NCBI GenBank assembly: GCA_026413225.1
Contig: CM048591.1
Coordinates: 72,938,052-73,002,051, forward strand
Length of the DNA: 64,000 bases
DNA from: Otis tarda
Lineage: Eukaryota; Chordata; Aves; Otidiformes; Otididae
Direction of reading: 5' to 3'
Each line of letters opens with the position of its first letter. Position 1 is the stretch's first letter. Positions 1-19,500 of the stretch are shown here, in pieces. The position numbers were made by a program, and so were the translations under genes. The notes under the pieces were generated by a model. It ran no database searches and was not told the DNA's origin. It saw nothing but the letters and a program-made list of their open reading frames with translations.

Positions 1-2345
1 AGGACCTGGTGGATTTCTTCTACAGACACAGTCCGCTACTATTATCAGAGCAACTGTGACAAACACATGTACAACTCAGGAGAAAACATCGTCCACAAAT
101 ACAGGACAATTTCCACACCAGCCAGAGGTGGTGGATAATATTCCACATAGTATGTGCAGTATCTTAGATAAGCAAGTATACCAGAGGAAATCAACTGACA
201 TTTTATGTGCCTATATATGTTTGTTTATTTATTTATGTTTATTTTTATATAAGCTTATTTATTTGTCTACATTCAAGTCTTCAGATCAGGTTTTCTCTGC
301 CTATGAATGCAACACCTGTCAAAACATTTTGGAATCAAGGCAAGCATTCAGCCCAGCTCCACGTTGTTTTCATTTATACCCTAGGCAGAGATTTCTTTAG
401 TGTGGACTCATTCCCATTAACTCTGAAACGAACAACAACTCTTCCACTACAGCAAATGTGAGCAGAACTGCATTTGTTATAAATGACTGAGGTTTCTTCA
501 GAGTCACAGTTGATGTATGTGACAGCTTTAAGATTAAAGCATGCCAGATTCATTAAAAATCTGCTTGAACAATTTTGCATATTTTACACAGCAAGACTAG
601 GCAGAACCTCATTCTCATCTTCATGACTCATCAATCTTTGTCCACAAAGCATATGTAAATATTTTTCACATATAGATGCCTAAGAAGGTGCAACTCCAGT
701 TAGATCTTACAGAAAAGATCAGGTATTTCCTCTGTCCTGACGTGACTTTATTTCCAGAAGGAAAGCAGCAACAAAACGGTGGTAAATGTGCATAAACCAA
801 TGTGCATAAACAGTTGCAACTAAATGCTGAGTTGTGATGTTTTAGGGGGAAAATTCCAGTTTTCACCCTGGGTCTAGTTCTACTCACTCTGACATTGATA
901 ACAAACCAGCAAAAATTGGACTGATGATGAATGCTTCTAAAAAGAATTTGTTCAACAAACCACTTTAACGTTACAATTTCACTTTCTTATTGATACGAAT
1001 TCTGCACCGGAAGGATCAAGTGATCTTGAACACAAAAATCACATAGATTTATGACTTGAATGAAGTCAATCATATATTTATGGGCAGCAGAAGGCCACCA
1101 CCCCCTTTTCACCAACAATAAAAGGATTTATCTGAGTAAACAGGGAAAGTAGCAATCTATATTCTTTCTGATTTCCTGGGAAAAAATTGTTTCTCTCCAA
1201 AACCATGTATTTGTTAATGTGTTGAAAAGAAAAACACAATGTTGTTTTCTTTTTATGGTATATATATATTTGTATTCCAGCAGGAAAATCTAAACTGTGA
1301 TTAATTCAACAGGGTGTATGTACTAAACATGTCACTGTCTGTGCAGAGAGAAAGTAAATAAAACAAATAGCCATTTCCAAATAAATGCACAAGTACAAAG
1401 GCTGTGGATGGCAGACTGATACATGAGACTTCACACACCGGCATGAAAATAAATTCCATCTGTGTACATTGCTACCGCTTACCCCACAGCTGCCAATGTC
1501 CTGGATGTGGTGGGGAGTCCAGCGTTTCTGGACGTCTGTCTCCATCCCCTGAGGTCTCCTCCAGCACCCAGGATTCTGGAGCACGCGGCTGCCCTGGGGC
1601 GCTGGGGACATGGCTGCGTCACTGGACCACAGTCTGTGCCTGTCTTCTGGCTGGGGACAGGGTGCCCGCAGAAGTCTTAAGCACTTTTAATTCACCTGCG
1701 TTTTTGAGACGGCTGTTTACCTTCGTTTCAGGTTAATCCTCAGAGAGTGGCCTCTGCCAGCACTGGCGCTGGGCTAGGAGTTGGGCGCCCAGCTGTATAA
1801 CCCAGTTCCCGCTCAGACAGCTGGCTCCTCCTGGGGCAGGGAAGGGCTAGTTTTGTTCACAAAATTATAGACCTGAAAACTCAGTGAAAACTGAGAACTA
1901 GAAGAGAAATAGTAGTCAACTGCAATAACAACATCTTCTAAACCAGACCAGGACTTACAGACAGACAAAACTCTTCGGGTTTTCTGTTGTGTTATATCTT
2001 TTTTTTTGATTCAACAAAGGAAAAAATTGACAACAGTAGTATGGTATTTATTCTTTGTGCATAAAAGATGACATTTCCCATCCCTATAATTCTGAAATTC
2101 CAACTCATTTCCCAGGTCAGTAAGTGCAATTATCTCTGGCAGATTCGTTTTTCCTGCTTTTTCCTTTCTTCTCTGCTGCTGTGACACTTTCATACTTAGT
2201 CACATTTGCCATTACAATCAGCTTGACGTTGACCAAGGGATAACTGGCTGCAGTGGTACTTCAGGCAAAGCTGGAGAGTTTGCCTTTAAACTCAGAGAAA
2301 TACCTCACACAACAAAGAAAACATATAAGATAGGATCTTCATATA
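1..2345. other. Non-coding, mostly AT-rich stretch
   Basis: No gene was recognised. Open frames are short and carry no known motif. A short TA run sits near 1258-1270. A GC-richer island at about 1480-1830 stands out from the AT-rich flanks; frames are open there in both directions but I recognise no protein family. Confidence 0.5.
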
Positions 2346-2400
2346 AGTTGAAGTCTCCCGTGAGAACAAGGGCTAGCGATTATGAGACTTCTGCCCATCG
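2344..2400 (-). repeat. CR1 LINE remnant, endonuclease-domain fragment
   Basis: On the minus strand this short piece reads ALVLTGDFN, the conserved GDFN block of the LINE apurinic endonuclease domain in CR1 ORF2. It aligns with the longer copy at 52032-52470 (same strand), differing at roughly a quarter of bases by eye. It is far too short and diverged to encode anything. The boundaries are approximate and weaker homology may extend towards 2490. Confidence 0.55.
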
Positions 2401-8618
<6,218 letters not shown>

Positions 8619-8623
8619 GGATG

Positions 8624-9626
8624 TGTGGTGGGTTGACCCTGAGTTGAGGCCAAGTGCCCACTGAAGCTGCTCTACTACTCCTCTCCTCAACTGGACAGAG
8701 GAGAGAAAAATATAATGAAGGGCTCAGGGGTCGAGATATAAGAACAGGGAGAGATCACTCAGCAATTACCATCATGGGCAAAACAGACTCAGCTCAGGAG
8801 GAAAAAAAAAATTATTACTAAACAAATCAGAGTAGGATAATGAGAAATAAAATCTAAATCTTAAAAATACCTTCGCCACATCCCTCCTTTCTTCCCAGGC
8901 TCAACTTTACTTCCAGATTCTCTACCTTCTCCCTGCCTAGTGCCACAGGGGGATAGGGAATGGGGGTCGCAGTCAGTTCATTGCACATTGTCTCTGCTGT
9001 TCCTTCCTCTTTAGGGAAAGAAATCCTCATGGGACAGTTCTCCACAAACTTCTCCAAGGCGGGTCCTTCCCACAGGCTGTAGTTCTCCATAGACTGCTCC
9101 AGTGTGGATACCTTCCACAGGGTGCAGTCCCTCACGAACAGACTGCTCCAGCATGGATGCTCTGCGGGGTCCTGCCAGAAAACCTGCTGCAGCGTGGGCT
9201 CCTCTCTCCGTGGGTCCACAGGTCCCAGCAGGAGTTTCCTCCAGCACAGGCTTCCCAAAGGCCACAGCCTCCTTCAGGCATCCGCCTGCCCCAGCCTGGG
9301 GTCCTCCGCGGGCTGCAGGGGGATCTCTGTTCCTGCGGGGGCCTCCGTGGGCTGCAGGGGCACAGCCGGCCTCACCAGGGGCTGCACCACGGGCTGCAGG
9401 GGAAGCTCTGCCCGCAGCACCATTGCTGCTCCCCCTCCTCCCTCACTCACCTTGGCGTCTGCAGCCCTTCCTCTCATATCCTCACTCCTCTCTTCTGACT
9501 GCTGTTGTTGTTCTGCTGGGATTTTCTTTCCCCATTGAACATGGAGGAAGCTTCTAGCAGGTTTTCACAGAAGCCGCCCCTGTAAGCCCCCTGCTACCAA
9601 AACCTCGCCACACAAAACCCCACACA
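8624..9626 (-). mobile_element. Solo LTR of an avian endogenous retrovirus (LTR A)
   Basis: A 1003-bp element with TGT...ACA ends is bounded by a perfect 5-bp duplication, GGATG, at 8619-8623 and 9627-9631. The left end (TGTGGTGGGTTGACCCT) is the reverse complement of an avian LTR U5 end, so the LTR reads on the minus strand, starting at 9626. The central part (about 9040-9420) is built of degenerate tandem units of about 45 bp around CTCCAGC-GTGGG-CC and GGCTGCAGGG. It contains a 67-codon sense ORF (9477 down to 9274) beside an AAG|GTGAGTG splice-donor-like site at about 9450. No gag, pol or env sequence is attached, so this is a recombination-derived solo LTR. It is related to the elements at 28436-29589 and 30602-31523. 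Confidence 0.92.
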
Positions 9627-9631
9627 GGATG

Positions 9632-12520
9632 TTGAAGACAGCAAGAAGGTCCTCTGTAAGTAAACGGGTGACAAAAGGAAGACTAGGGAAATGTGGGCTC
9701 ACTGTTGAACAGGGTGGGGGATCTGGGATCTGGTTACACAGGACATTAAAAAGGATGAGTGACGGAATATTTTCTTTGATAGTAAAAATGAATGACATAG
9801 TCAGTGGATGAACAAACTGTCCAAAGAAAAAAGCTATCTGAGGCATTCACAAGGTCTCTGTGTTTTTTTCTTTTTTTTTTTTCCCCATAAATATGAGGGA
9901 GCTTCATTTTATTCTACAGTGCTAGCAGGTAGAACATAACTTGGCAGACAGTACTGTCATTTTGTATGAAGTCCATGTTAATGCCCCTTGCAAAGATATC
10001 TCAAAGTTTCCTTTCTTAAATCCTTCTGACTCGGATTTTACATACCTTATTCAACTAAATGCATGGACTCCCAAAGAAGAGACAGATTTGTTCAATTGCT
10101 CTGGTTTCCTTTGTCTTTTATCCATTTTCTTCCATCTGTCTCTCTGCAACATCCAAAACTCAAAGAAAGAATTATTGCCTTGCACAAGAGAACGTGAAGC
10201 TGCTCACTAACAGATGCTGAGGGATTTTATAACTAAGCAGATTATTTTTTCATACACTTCTCCAGGAAAAGTGTCAGTTCTGACACTCCCAAGGAAATGC
10301 AGACAGAAATTCATGTGATGCCAACCTGTCTTTCTAACTGCTTTCCTGACAGCCTGTGTGGGAGTTTTATGTATTCCTGACCTCAGGACAATATGGACAA
10401 TCCCTATGGGAACATTGTTCTGTTGCAGTGATTTAATTTTTTTTTTTCTATTTGTCATTGCAGGGAAATATTCAAACTAACTGCAGAAAGACATGTTAAA
10501 TCCACTGCAGATATGGACCTTCTTGCTGCCTAGAGGAAATCGGGCTCTTGCCCATTCAGAAAGAGGAAAGCCCAGGCTCAAGTCTCAGCTGTACTTGATT
10601 CAAAGCATGGACTTCACCTGACTTTTTTGTCATTCTTTCAGAGTATCGAAGACTCTAGTGTATTGCTTGGTTTCAAGGCTTCAGGAGGCTGAAACAACAT
10701 CATATCAGACACTTTATAAGATCTCACATTCCTGCACTTTAAGATAATAATTTTTCCCTGTGTCAACACTCTAAACACTCTGAGGCAGGAAGATACTTTA
10801 GAACATGTTTTATATGCTTCACGCAGCCAAGGTGGACTCATATAAACACAAATAGTCATCATCACAAATATGACAAGTTTTCTTAGAGTTAAAATAGCAT
10901 TTCACAGATACTAATGCATTAGAAGCTGTATGTACACAGAGCCTAGCAAAATGTTCTTCCCCAAGAAGTTTCTGTTAGAAGCATAAAACACAGAGTAACA
11001 GACTGCAAGAGGCAAAATCCTGTATCCTATGCCTATATGTATTTCAGCAAATCCTATACTCAGTTCCGTCTTTCAATCTGATAACACAAGCCTTATAAGC
11101 CAGAAAAAAAAGAGGTAGAAATGTTTCTTGGAAGAGTACAGATATCAGTCCTGTCACCTGTAATGCTAATATATCATGTGTAAAAAAAGCACAGATATCA
11201 TCTGCAATGCTAATACATCATAGGTATATTCTCTGTCCCCTAAATCCTTCCAGCTACATCCTCACCAGAAGTGCAAAATGAGTCCTAGAAAAACAATTTA
11301 TTGACATTTGTGTTTTGTTTTCACCTGCTGCAGCTCTACCCAAGTTTGTACTCAAGAGCTGAAACTTGAATTTCTGAAATAAACAAGTTGTTTTCTTTTG
11401 TAAGCTTGTTTATCAAATATGGATGTTCCTTTTTTTCCATCTGAGTTAACACAGTGAACTAGTGTATAGCAGGCAAACTGTCTCCAAGAATGATTAGTGA
11501 AATCTCAGGTTTGTAGGCTATAAGAGATATTCAGCTCATGGTGTCTCCCAACTACAGGCAGTCACACACCAGTCCTACTCCCACTGTGGTCAGCAGGACC
11601 AGTGCAACCTTAAACACACTTCTTGTGACTGAAACCACAGCAGAAATCCAGTTGCCCTGATTTGTCCTGGGATGGCAAAGTTACAATCATAGCATTGAGT
11701 CTTTTCCCTCAACGGATGCTAAAGGATAGCATCACGTTTTATCTACTATCAGAATTTGTTCAGGGATTTTTTTTTGTTCATGGGGTGCCGGGAAAAGCTA
11801 CCTCTCCTGGTCTAATGTTAAAAGTACTTTAACCTTTGGGTTTTATTGTTTTGCCTGGTTGCTTTTGCTTCTTTCTCTTGAAATAAAATGCCCTTTTAAA
11901 GACTTTTCTATGGTGCTCTCCTACAGGGCGCACAAACAATCATAAACCTTTGATTAGTTTATTTTTGAAAAGAGCAGTGTGATGTCAAGTTTGTTGTAGC
12001 TGTTTTCTCTGAGGGAAACAAAATTCCTATTCATTTCGCTTTGAAAGCTTAGTTGGCCAGAGTTTTGTGGAACATCACTGAATGTTTTGGGTTTGTTTTT
12101 TTTTTTTGTTGCACATCCTACCACTGTGCAAGAATTTCAGGAAAAAAAAAAGAAAAAAAAATCCTTTTAATTTTAAATATACTAAACTGTACCCAATTTG
12201 ATGTGCCCATCCCTCCATTTTAGAAGTGTAGCTACTTGTAAGCATAGACCTTACTGCTGTCAGGATCATAGGTCATCAGGAAAATATCGTATCTAAAGTA
12301 TCACATGTCATACATTTTAAGGGTTTATTTCTTTGTTTATTCTTAATCTTGTTAAATGACGAGTGGACACTAAGCAGGATAACAAACTAGTCTGTCCATC
12401 AGAGCAATTTGCTTCAGCAGTGCTTAGTTTTGCTTTCCAACAGCTTCCAAAGTACAATTGGATTATTTTTTCCCACAGAGAAAGCTGCTAGAGCTAGTAT
12501 GAATCAATACTTTCTACTTG
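9632..12520. other. Non-coding stretch without recognised genes
   Basis: AT-rich DNA with T- and A-rich runs near 9868-9882, 12094-12106 and 12141-12160. Open frames do not exceed about 90 codons and show no motif. Nothing else was recognised. Confidence 0.5.
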
Positions 12521-12521
12521 G

Positions 12522-13113
12522 TTGTAGTGGATCTGCCTGGGATGGAGTTAACTTTTGTCATACAAGCCATATAGTGCTGTGCGTTGGATTTGTAGTAGAA
12601 TGGTGTTGACAACGCACAAGCGTTTTGACTGTTGCTGAGCAGTGCTCACACAAGATCAAGGCTGCCTCTCCAATGACTCTTCCCCAAAGGCCAGTAGGAT
12701 GGGGGTGGACAAGAGGCTGGGAGGGGATGCAGCCAGGACAGCTGACCAAAGCTGACCAAAGGCATATTCCATACCATATAAAATTATGTTCAGTAATGAA
12801 AGCTAACAGGAAGGAGGACGAGGGTGGGCGACATTTGTTGTTAAAGCATTTGTCTTTCAAAGCAACTGCTATGTGTCTTGAGGCCCTGTTTCCCAGGAAC
12901 TGGCTGAATATTACCTGCTGATGGGAAGTAGAGAATAATTTTTTTTCCCCTTGCTTTGCTTCTGCACACAGCCTTTACTCTTTTTTTCATTAAACTGCAT
13001 ATATCTTAAGTTACAAGTTTTTCATCTTTTTTCCCCCATTCTGATGAAGAGGGGGAGTGAGAGAACAGCTTGCTGGGCCCCTGGTGGCCAGCCAAGGTCA
13101 ATCACCACCTAAG
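12522..13113 (+). mobile_element. Avian ERV solo LTR (LTR E)
   Basis: Starts TGTAGTGGATCTGCCTGGG and ends near GGTCAATCACCACC. It follows the layout of a common avian LTR type: a GATGGAGTTAACTTT block after the start, the CAGCTGACCAAA / GGCATATTCCATACCATA block at about 12738-12780, an AGAGAATAATTTTTTT stretch, ATTAAACTGC near 12990, and GAGGGGGAGTGAGAGAAC before the U5 end. A short AGCTGACCAA duplication lies in the U3. No clear target duplication could be read, so the ends are accurate only to a few bases. There is no internal retroviral sequence. Confidence 0.82.
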
Positions 13114-16100
13114 TGCAAATAATTAACTTTTATTTATGTCTGTATTTTTGACAGAGCAACTTGAACAGACAGTATTATCGTTACAGAGTTATATGTGCAA
13201 ATACGCTATGCATTGGCCATCTTCATGCCATGACTAATAATTTCAACTTTGGTAACTACTCACTTAGGGCTCAGACTTCAGTGCACTAGTTATAACTTGA
13301 CAAGATTCGGAGTTGGTTCATCCTGTCCCTGATTCAAGCTTGTCGGTGCTTTAGGACCACACTTGAGCTTCCCTCAATAGGCTGCAGAGACCAAGCCTTT
13401 GAGGCATCCTGCTTCAGTGTGTGCTGGAGTTTGTGAGGCAGCCTGGATTGTGAATGAGGCAGTCTCAGGCTTTCACACGCCCCTGGTCAACCCCTGTCAA
13501 GAATGAGAGGTACCTGAAAGCAGATGGAGATACTTCATTCTCTTTCTATGGCTTTGTCTTCAGCAACTGGAGACACTAACCATTCCTAACAAGCTCAACT
13601 GTCTGGTTTAGCTAAGTCCAGGATGACCTTTGATCTTGACCAAAGGCTTAATCATAAACCATCTTGCATTCCCCAGAAATCAGGGTCTGCTACATTCATA
13701 CACTGTGAGATAACCCCTAGCTTCATACCATTTCCCTACAACTAGACCAATCCCAGGACTCAACTGTTCCTGCATTATGTGATAGAGTGGGGCTTATTGT
13801 GGGTTTTGTTGTTGTTCTTGTTGGGTTTTTTTAATTATATTCTCTGCTTCATGAACTAAGTGATAACATAATTGTGCTAGGCAAAATTCCTCAGTACTCT
13901 CTATAAATAAAGTTGTCAACCTTTATAAAAGCGTCAAACACATATATTCAGACAAATATTACTCCACTTGAAACCTATTTGTTGTCTCCAAATTACAGCT
14001 TAGGTTGTTGACATTTTCTGCTAATTTGTTTCTCTAAAATTTTGGCAATTTACATGAGCCAAGGAAAGACATCTACTATGTAAAGTCAATAATTAATTGT
14101 TTGACTAATTAAAGACTGCGAAGTCTAGTAAATGGATCATGTTAGCTCAACTGCAATGCTGTCAACACATAGCCAAAATAACCCAGTTATTAAAGCTCAT
14201 TCATCATAATGATGAAATTAAAATTGATACACGCAAAATTTCCCTATCTACCCCTTTCTGTGGTGTCATGCTTCTGCTCCTAAGTACTGACATCAGTTTG
14301 GGGATGTCTCATTAGCTTAAGATGACTCATCAGCATTCTGAGTCCTTTGCTAGGAGGGGTATGATATCAAAGAGGGGGCTTCATCCATTTGGATTCACCT
14401 TTGCATAGTTTCTGATATAGTTCTCTTATTCGATCTTCAGTGATTCACAGGTACACCTAATATCCAAAATTACTATGTATCATGTGCCAGATAGATGGGT
14501 TTTGTTTTCTCGTTTATCCAGAAAACTAGCTTTACCCAGTTCCAAAGACCATATTGTTTGAATGATCAGTGGCTGATCACTGGTGAGCTTTCTGTAGCCG
14601 TGGGCCTTTGATATCCTCCCGTGCCCACAGCTGCAAGGCCTCGGCTGTCATCCCATGCCTGTAACTCTTCTGTAACGCATCCTGGTTCCAGTGTTACAGA
14701 CAGTCCATTCTACACTGAATAACTAACCATCCGTTACTATTGTATCTCGATGCAGAGATACGTAAGAGTAGGACACTGCACAGCTGTACGCAGCTGAGCA
14801 AAAGCTAAAGCAAATTAGAGTGTAGTCATCTGATTGTTAGTCAATTTCTATTTCAACTAAACAAGCTGAAAGAAAGCACCAAGTAGGTGATGTAACTCAA
14901 CAGAAAGCCTGATGAATCCTAAGGTCTACATTTTTAGCTTTGCACAAAGCCTATGACCTGGTACCAGTATGACAAAACCTAGGCTATATGGCCTCACTGG
15001 GCTTTATATCTTTACACTCTACAGCTTAGCAAGAAACACTAGCCTCCTTAAATCTTGATGCAAGATTTGAACTCCCTGCTTTTCTGAGCTAGAAATGAGA
15101 TTAAAATCCAGTCTGTGACAGATAGTACTTGAGTAAGAAAAACAGTTTACAGGAAGAACATATTTTTTCCTTTCCATTTCATAGAAAAAAAAGTTGTAAT
15201 GAGTTACCCTTGCTTTGGATTTCTCTTGACCCGTCAATGAAGCAAATGACAAAAGTACAAATACAGGTAGAAACTGGAAAGTCACTTGTGTAGTCAGGAC
15301 TTCACTACACCAAACAAATCAGATTAATGAGTATTCACTCATTAGAAATACGTCTCCAGCTGCTGGTGGGAATTATATACATTTATTAAGGGGAAGATTT
15401 TTTTCCAAATTTTGATTACATTAAAACTCATGAGTAAATATACTAAACACATTTTTCCCATATTAACCAACATCAGTCAAATCAGTGCTTACATGTCTAA
15501 ATCACCAATAGCCAATATTCATTATAATTCAATCTATATTTTTTTATTAGCTATATAGTTGGGAAACAAAGCCTTTCTAACAGTCTGACTCAAAAAACAA
15601 TTCAAACAAATGAAGTAGATCTCCATACTGTGGAAAGACTCATGTATGAGAAGACTGATGCTGTCCCCTATTTCCCATAATATTGAATTCAAAGTATGAA
15701 AAATATGTCAAACTAATAGCCCTGGTGACTTGTTATCTCCTTTGGACAGGTACAAAATAATCTCTAAAAGGACCTGCACTACGTATATGCCTCAAAACCC
15801 CAGCCTACAGTGACTGGCTGTATAGGAATGGGAGGATTCTGAATCTCCAGCACCAGCACCACAGAAGTCAACAGAAGTCCTTTTAATGATGAAAATGAGC
15901 AAGGGCCTGGTCCTCCATCATGCTTCTCCCTGGTGAGTCTGCCACGCAGGCTGTCAACGGTGCCAGATGCAGCAGTGAAATAACTCCAGTCTCAATATGA
16001 GGAAGGGGGTGCATCCTTTCCACCCTGATTTGCAGTCATTTCTGTAGCATTTGAGGCCCTCTTAAACCAAAGGCAGACCATTCATGACAAACTCTTAAGT

Positions 16101-18425
16101 ACTTTAATGCTGAACCCCCAGTCACAACAAACACAAGAATATTTTGGCCATGGTGAGTCACCTTTTATTCCTTCTCACAAATCATTATTCGCATATTGCA
16201 TCCCTCAGGAAAACAGATGAGGCAGGCTAAAAAATATCCTGTTGCTAAAGATGTCAACTGTTTGCACAGTGTCATTTGGGTCAGTTCAGGCAGCTCCAGC
16301 TGTAAATCAAACTTCTTTATATTTATTTATTTTGAGACCAGGTCTAAATGCTATAGAAGTGAACAACATTCTGTCAACATCAGCATCCCGTGTCTTCTCA
16401 GACATATATATATATAAATATTTAGGTGCTTCAAGAGGTTTTCAGAAGTGACCGTGTGAATAACGGAAAATTGATGTATCTGCTAATGTGACACAGCTTT
16501 GCAAGGTCTTTCTACAAGCACATGCTTTTGTAGCTGCCTACAAGACTTAAGGTAGAGTTGAAAAAAAAAATAACAAAAAGGTTGGATTCTGACATTCTCT
16601 GTCTTGTTGAAGGTCTCTTATTCCAATGTGTTAATCCAGAGATGAAATATCCTTTCACCAAAAATAAAGCACAGAGGACTTGATTCAAAACACATTCAAC
16701 TGTAAACACATGTCAGAGTAATGTTATCCATCTTGAAACTGCACAAAAATAAGATTTGTACATTCTAATAACCATCACAAACATTTTTTTCTAGAAAGCA
16801 GATAGAAAACTTCCTGCAGAGACAAACCTTTCAATAAACATTCAACAGAAGTGACAGATGTCTAAGTCAGAGTTGTCTTAACACTGAATTTCTTCTCAGT
16901 CCTGTGAAAAGAGCCCAAACACTACCACAGACTTGGCTACATTCTTTGAGACTTCGGGCAGAAAGAGGAGTTCTTTTTTGTGGATACAACTATGAGGTCT
17001 CATGACACTGTGACAAACAGTCTCTCCTGGCATGGGCTTACGTGTCACAGCTAATCATTTGTCCACACTTTGTGCTCTAGGATCACAGAAGTGCACATGC
17101 AAATCCCGCTGATGAGAACGCTCTGTTCGACAGGATTTGCAATAAATTATGTTCTTGTTTTAATTGCTAGCATTATGTAATTAACAATGGTTAATCTCCA
17201 GTTTGATATACTGTTTGAATTAATGACAAGCACAAATAGCATAATGGCATCTCTGAAGATTACACACTCCAGTTGTAAGACAATATCTTAACTATGCATA
17301 CCTTCGCATTCATTCCTTGGCAGGAAAATCTCTATCAGCTCACCTGCTTCACGTACACACAGGAGAGTTCTGGCAGAGTGAAAATCTGAATTTAACTACT
17401 GTAGATTGATTTGTGATGTTTGCCAATGACTGTGATGTATCTGCTGTGCCATTGGACGTGGCTTTCTCGAGAAAATTTTGTAAAGGAAGAAGAAAGGCAT
17501 GCAAATTCAAATATTGTAGAATATTTAATCTATTCATTAAGGAGGTTCTTGTGTTAGCATTTTGTAAATCAATTTAAGAAAAGAAGAACTACTAAAGTGA
17601 TTGTACTCGAAGCTTCTAATCAAGACTGATCACACATTAGTCGCATTTCAGAAGCACAAATGAGTACCTGCCTTCTGTCCTGTAGCCTCATTGTTCGCAT
17701 TTCATGTACATCTGTTTACAGACACACATGGAGAAGAACAGAGATTCAACTCCAGAATGATAGCCATCACATTATTTCTACTCACACAAATACCTGAAAG
17801 AACTTGACAAGAAAGACAAATATTCACATTTTTAAGATGGGAAATGAAAACAGGAATGGTTTGGAATAGAACCCAAGCCTCCCAAGTACAAAGCAAATAG
17901 TCCTATTACTTAGAACATACTGCCTACTTTAAGGTATGGCAGATACAAGTAAATAAAATCACCTGCTTTCAGATCATCCTCAAGTGCCCATCTGGGATCT
18001 GCGCTCCAAGCACAACCTGCCATGCTCCAGACTCTGCCAGAACTGTTCAGATGGTGAATCTACCTCCAAGGAACCCATGCTGGAACAAGCGACGTTATAG
18101 TCGTAGACACATTCTCTATAACTAAGCCTCCACCATCTGTTCCAGCTTGTAAATGCAATGAAAATGAAAGTAATTCACAACTCAATCATGTCATAAAAAG
18201 TAAAAGATAAGTGATTTAACTGTAAGTCCTTTATTCAATACAGTCACCGTGCTTTCATTTACAAATGTTTCAAACACAAATCATTAAACTGCTCTTGCCT
18301 CCCCAGTACTTATGTAAGAAACACAAAATCCCTTTTTTTCCTATCTCTTTTCAAGTCTTAATGGAAAATTTAAGGATGTGCTCATAAAAGAACCTCTCCT
18401 CCTGTTACCTGAGTTTCACATGCTA
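13114..18425. other. Non-coding stretch without recognised genes
   Basis: AT-rich unique DNA. Simple sequence includes a TG/TTG-rich patch near 13797-13835 and TA-rich repeats near 16402-16420. The segment at about 17095-17290 combines an octamer-like ATGCAAAT with several TAATTAA/AATTAATG homeobox-type motifs and looks like a possible conserved non-coding element. No exon was recognised. Confidence 0.45.
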
Positions 18426-19500
18426 CAATACAAGATGTATTATTCACTATGCTTCTGGTTTCCAAGCTGATAACAAAAATCAGTGTTCAGTACCCCAACA
18501 CAGAGTACCTCAAAGTGGATATCAGACCCCCAGGAGGTAAGCATTAAATGGACATGATCCTTTCTTAAAAATCTCTGTTGCTGTGATGCCTGTAAAACCA
18601 TTTCCAAAGCACTGATTCAGCAACCGGTGCGCTGAAACAGCATCTCGACACGTGCACCAATATTGTCCCATGGTGTGCTCATCTGTATTTACCTTCTTAC
18701 AGACAGGTTACACACTCTTTGTGTCGCAGACCAAATGCCTTTCTGTGCCTTTGTGCCACCTCTCAAAACTGGCTGTATGCCACAACCAGGTAGACAGGTG
18801 GAACTACACTAAAAGAAACAGCAAATATTGGTCCAGTCTTACTAATTCAGTAATAAATTCTCCATCCCAGTTGTGTAGTATGGAGGAGACATTACCCAAA
18901 GACATATGCTGAAAGAACTCCTCTCTAATATAGGAACTGCTCAAATAACCTGTGCAGTCTTTCATCAACATAAAATAAACACAAAATGAGGTGATCGCAG
19001 AGATCGTGCCAGAGTGTCAGATCTAACCTTTTTAAAAGGAAGCTTAACATGTTTCTGTCAAATACATATCAGTTATTTTGTATAATGTAATGTTATGTGT
19101 ACATAACCCACACAACAGTTTACTAAACCTTTATTCTGTTAAATAATTTGTATGAATGCAATACCACATGAACTACGCAGCTTGAGTGTTTCAGTAAGTA
19201 TGTGTATTTTTTTATTTATTTATTTATTTGCTTCTGGAAAGTCAACAGTTTTTTGTAATAGTTGTTTGTAAAGTAGGCAGAATGCAAAACGAAGAAGTAA
19301 AGAGTGTAGTGATTTTGGCCAGGATAGAGTTAAAGTTCTTCATAGCAGCTTGTTTGGGGCTAGCAGCTGTATGATGCCCGGCTGCTGCAAGGGGGCAAAC
19401 CACAACATGGGGGAGACAGGAAATTACGATGCTAGCATGGCAAAGCACACTTCCCTAGAAAAGGCATCATCATTCAGGTGGAGGAAAGTTTCAAGTACAA
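18426..19500. repeat. Outer inverted repeat, left arm
   Basis: Two parts of this segment (about 18426-18490 and 19150-19500) are the reverse complement of 24027-24427, at roughly 85-90% identity by eye. The left arm carries about 650 bp of extra sequence between the two parts (about 18491-19149). Landmarks shared in inverted orientation include TTCACTATGCTTCT, GAATGCAATACCACATGAA and CCCGGCTGCTGCAAGGGGGC. A (TTTA)n tract lies at about 19207-19230. It contains the 103-bp mini-LTR at 19305-19407. Confidence 0.85.
19305..19407 (+). mobile_element. Internally deleted mini-LTR, left copy
   Basis: A 103-bp segment begins TGTAGTGATTTTGGCCAGG, like the U3 start of avian LTRs, and ends GGCAAACCACAACA, like their U5 end, with almost everything between missing. 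The copy at 24110-24212 has the same length on the opposite strand, so the deleted form predates the inverted duplication. No exact target duplication is visible. Confidence 0.6.

Noticed and set aside
9102-9557. Overlapping 113-151 codon frames as host genes
   Set aside because: All lie inside the 1-kb solo LTR, in several frames at once, and mirror its GC-rich tandem units.
13114-13850. Possible ERV internal region downstream of LTR E
   Set aside because: No polymerase, protease or envelope motif is readable in any frame, and no second LTR follows.
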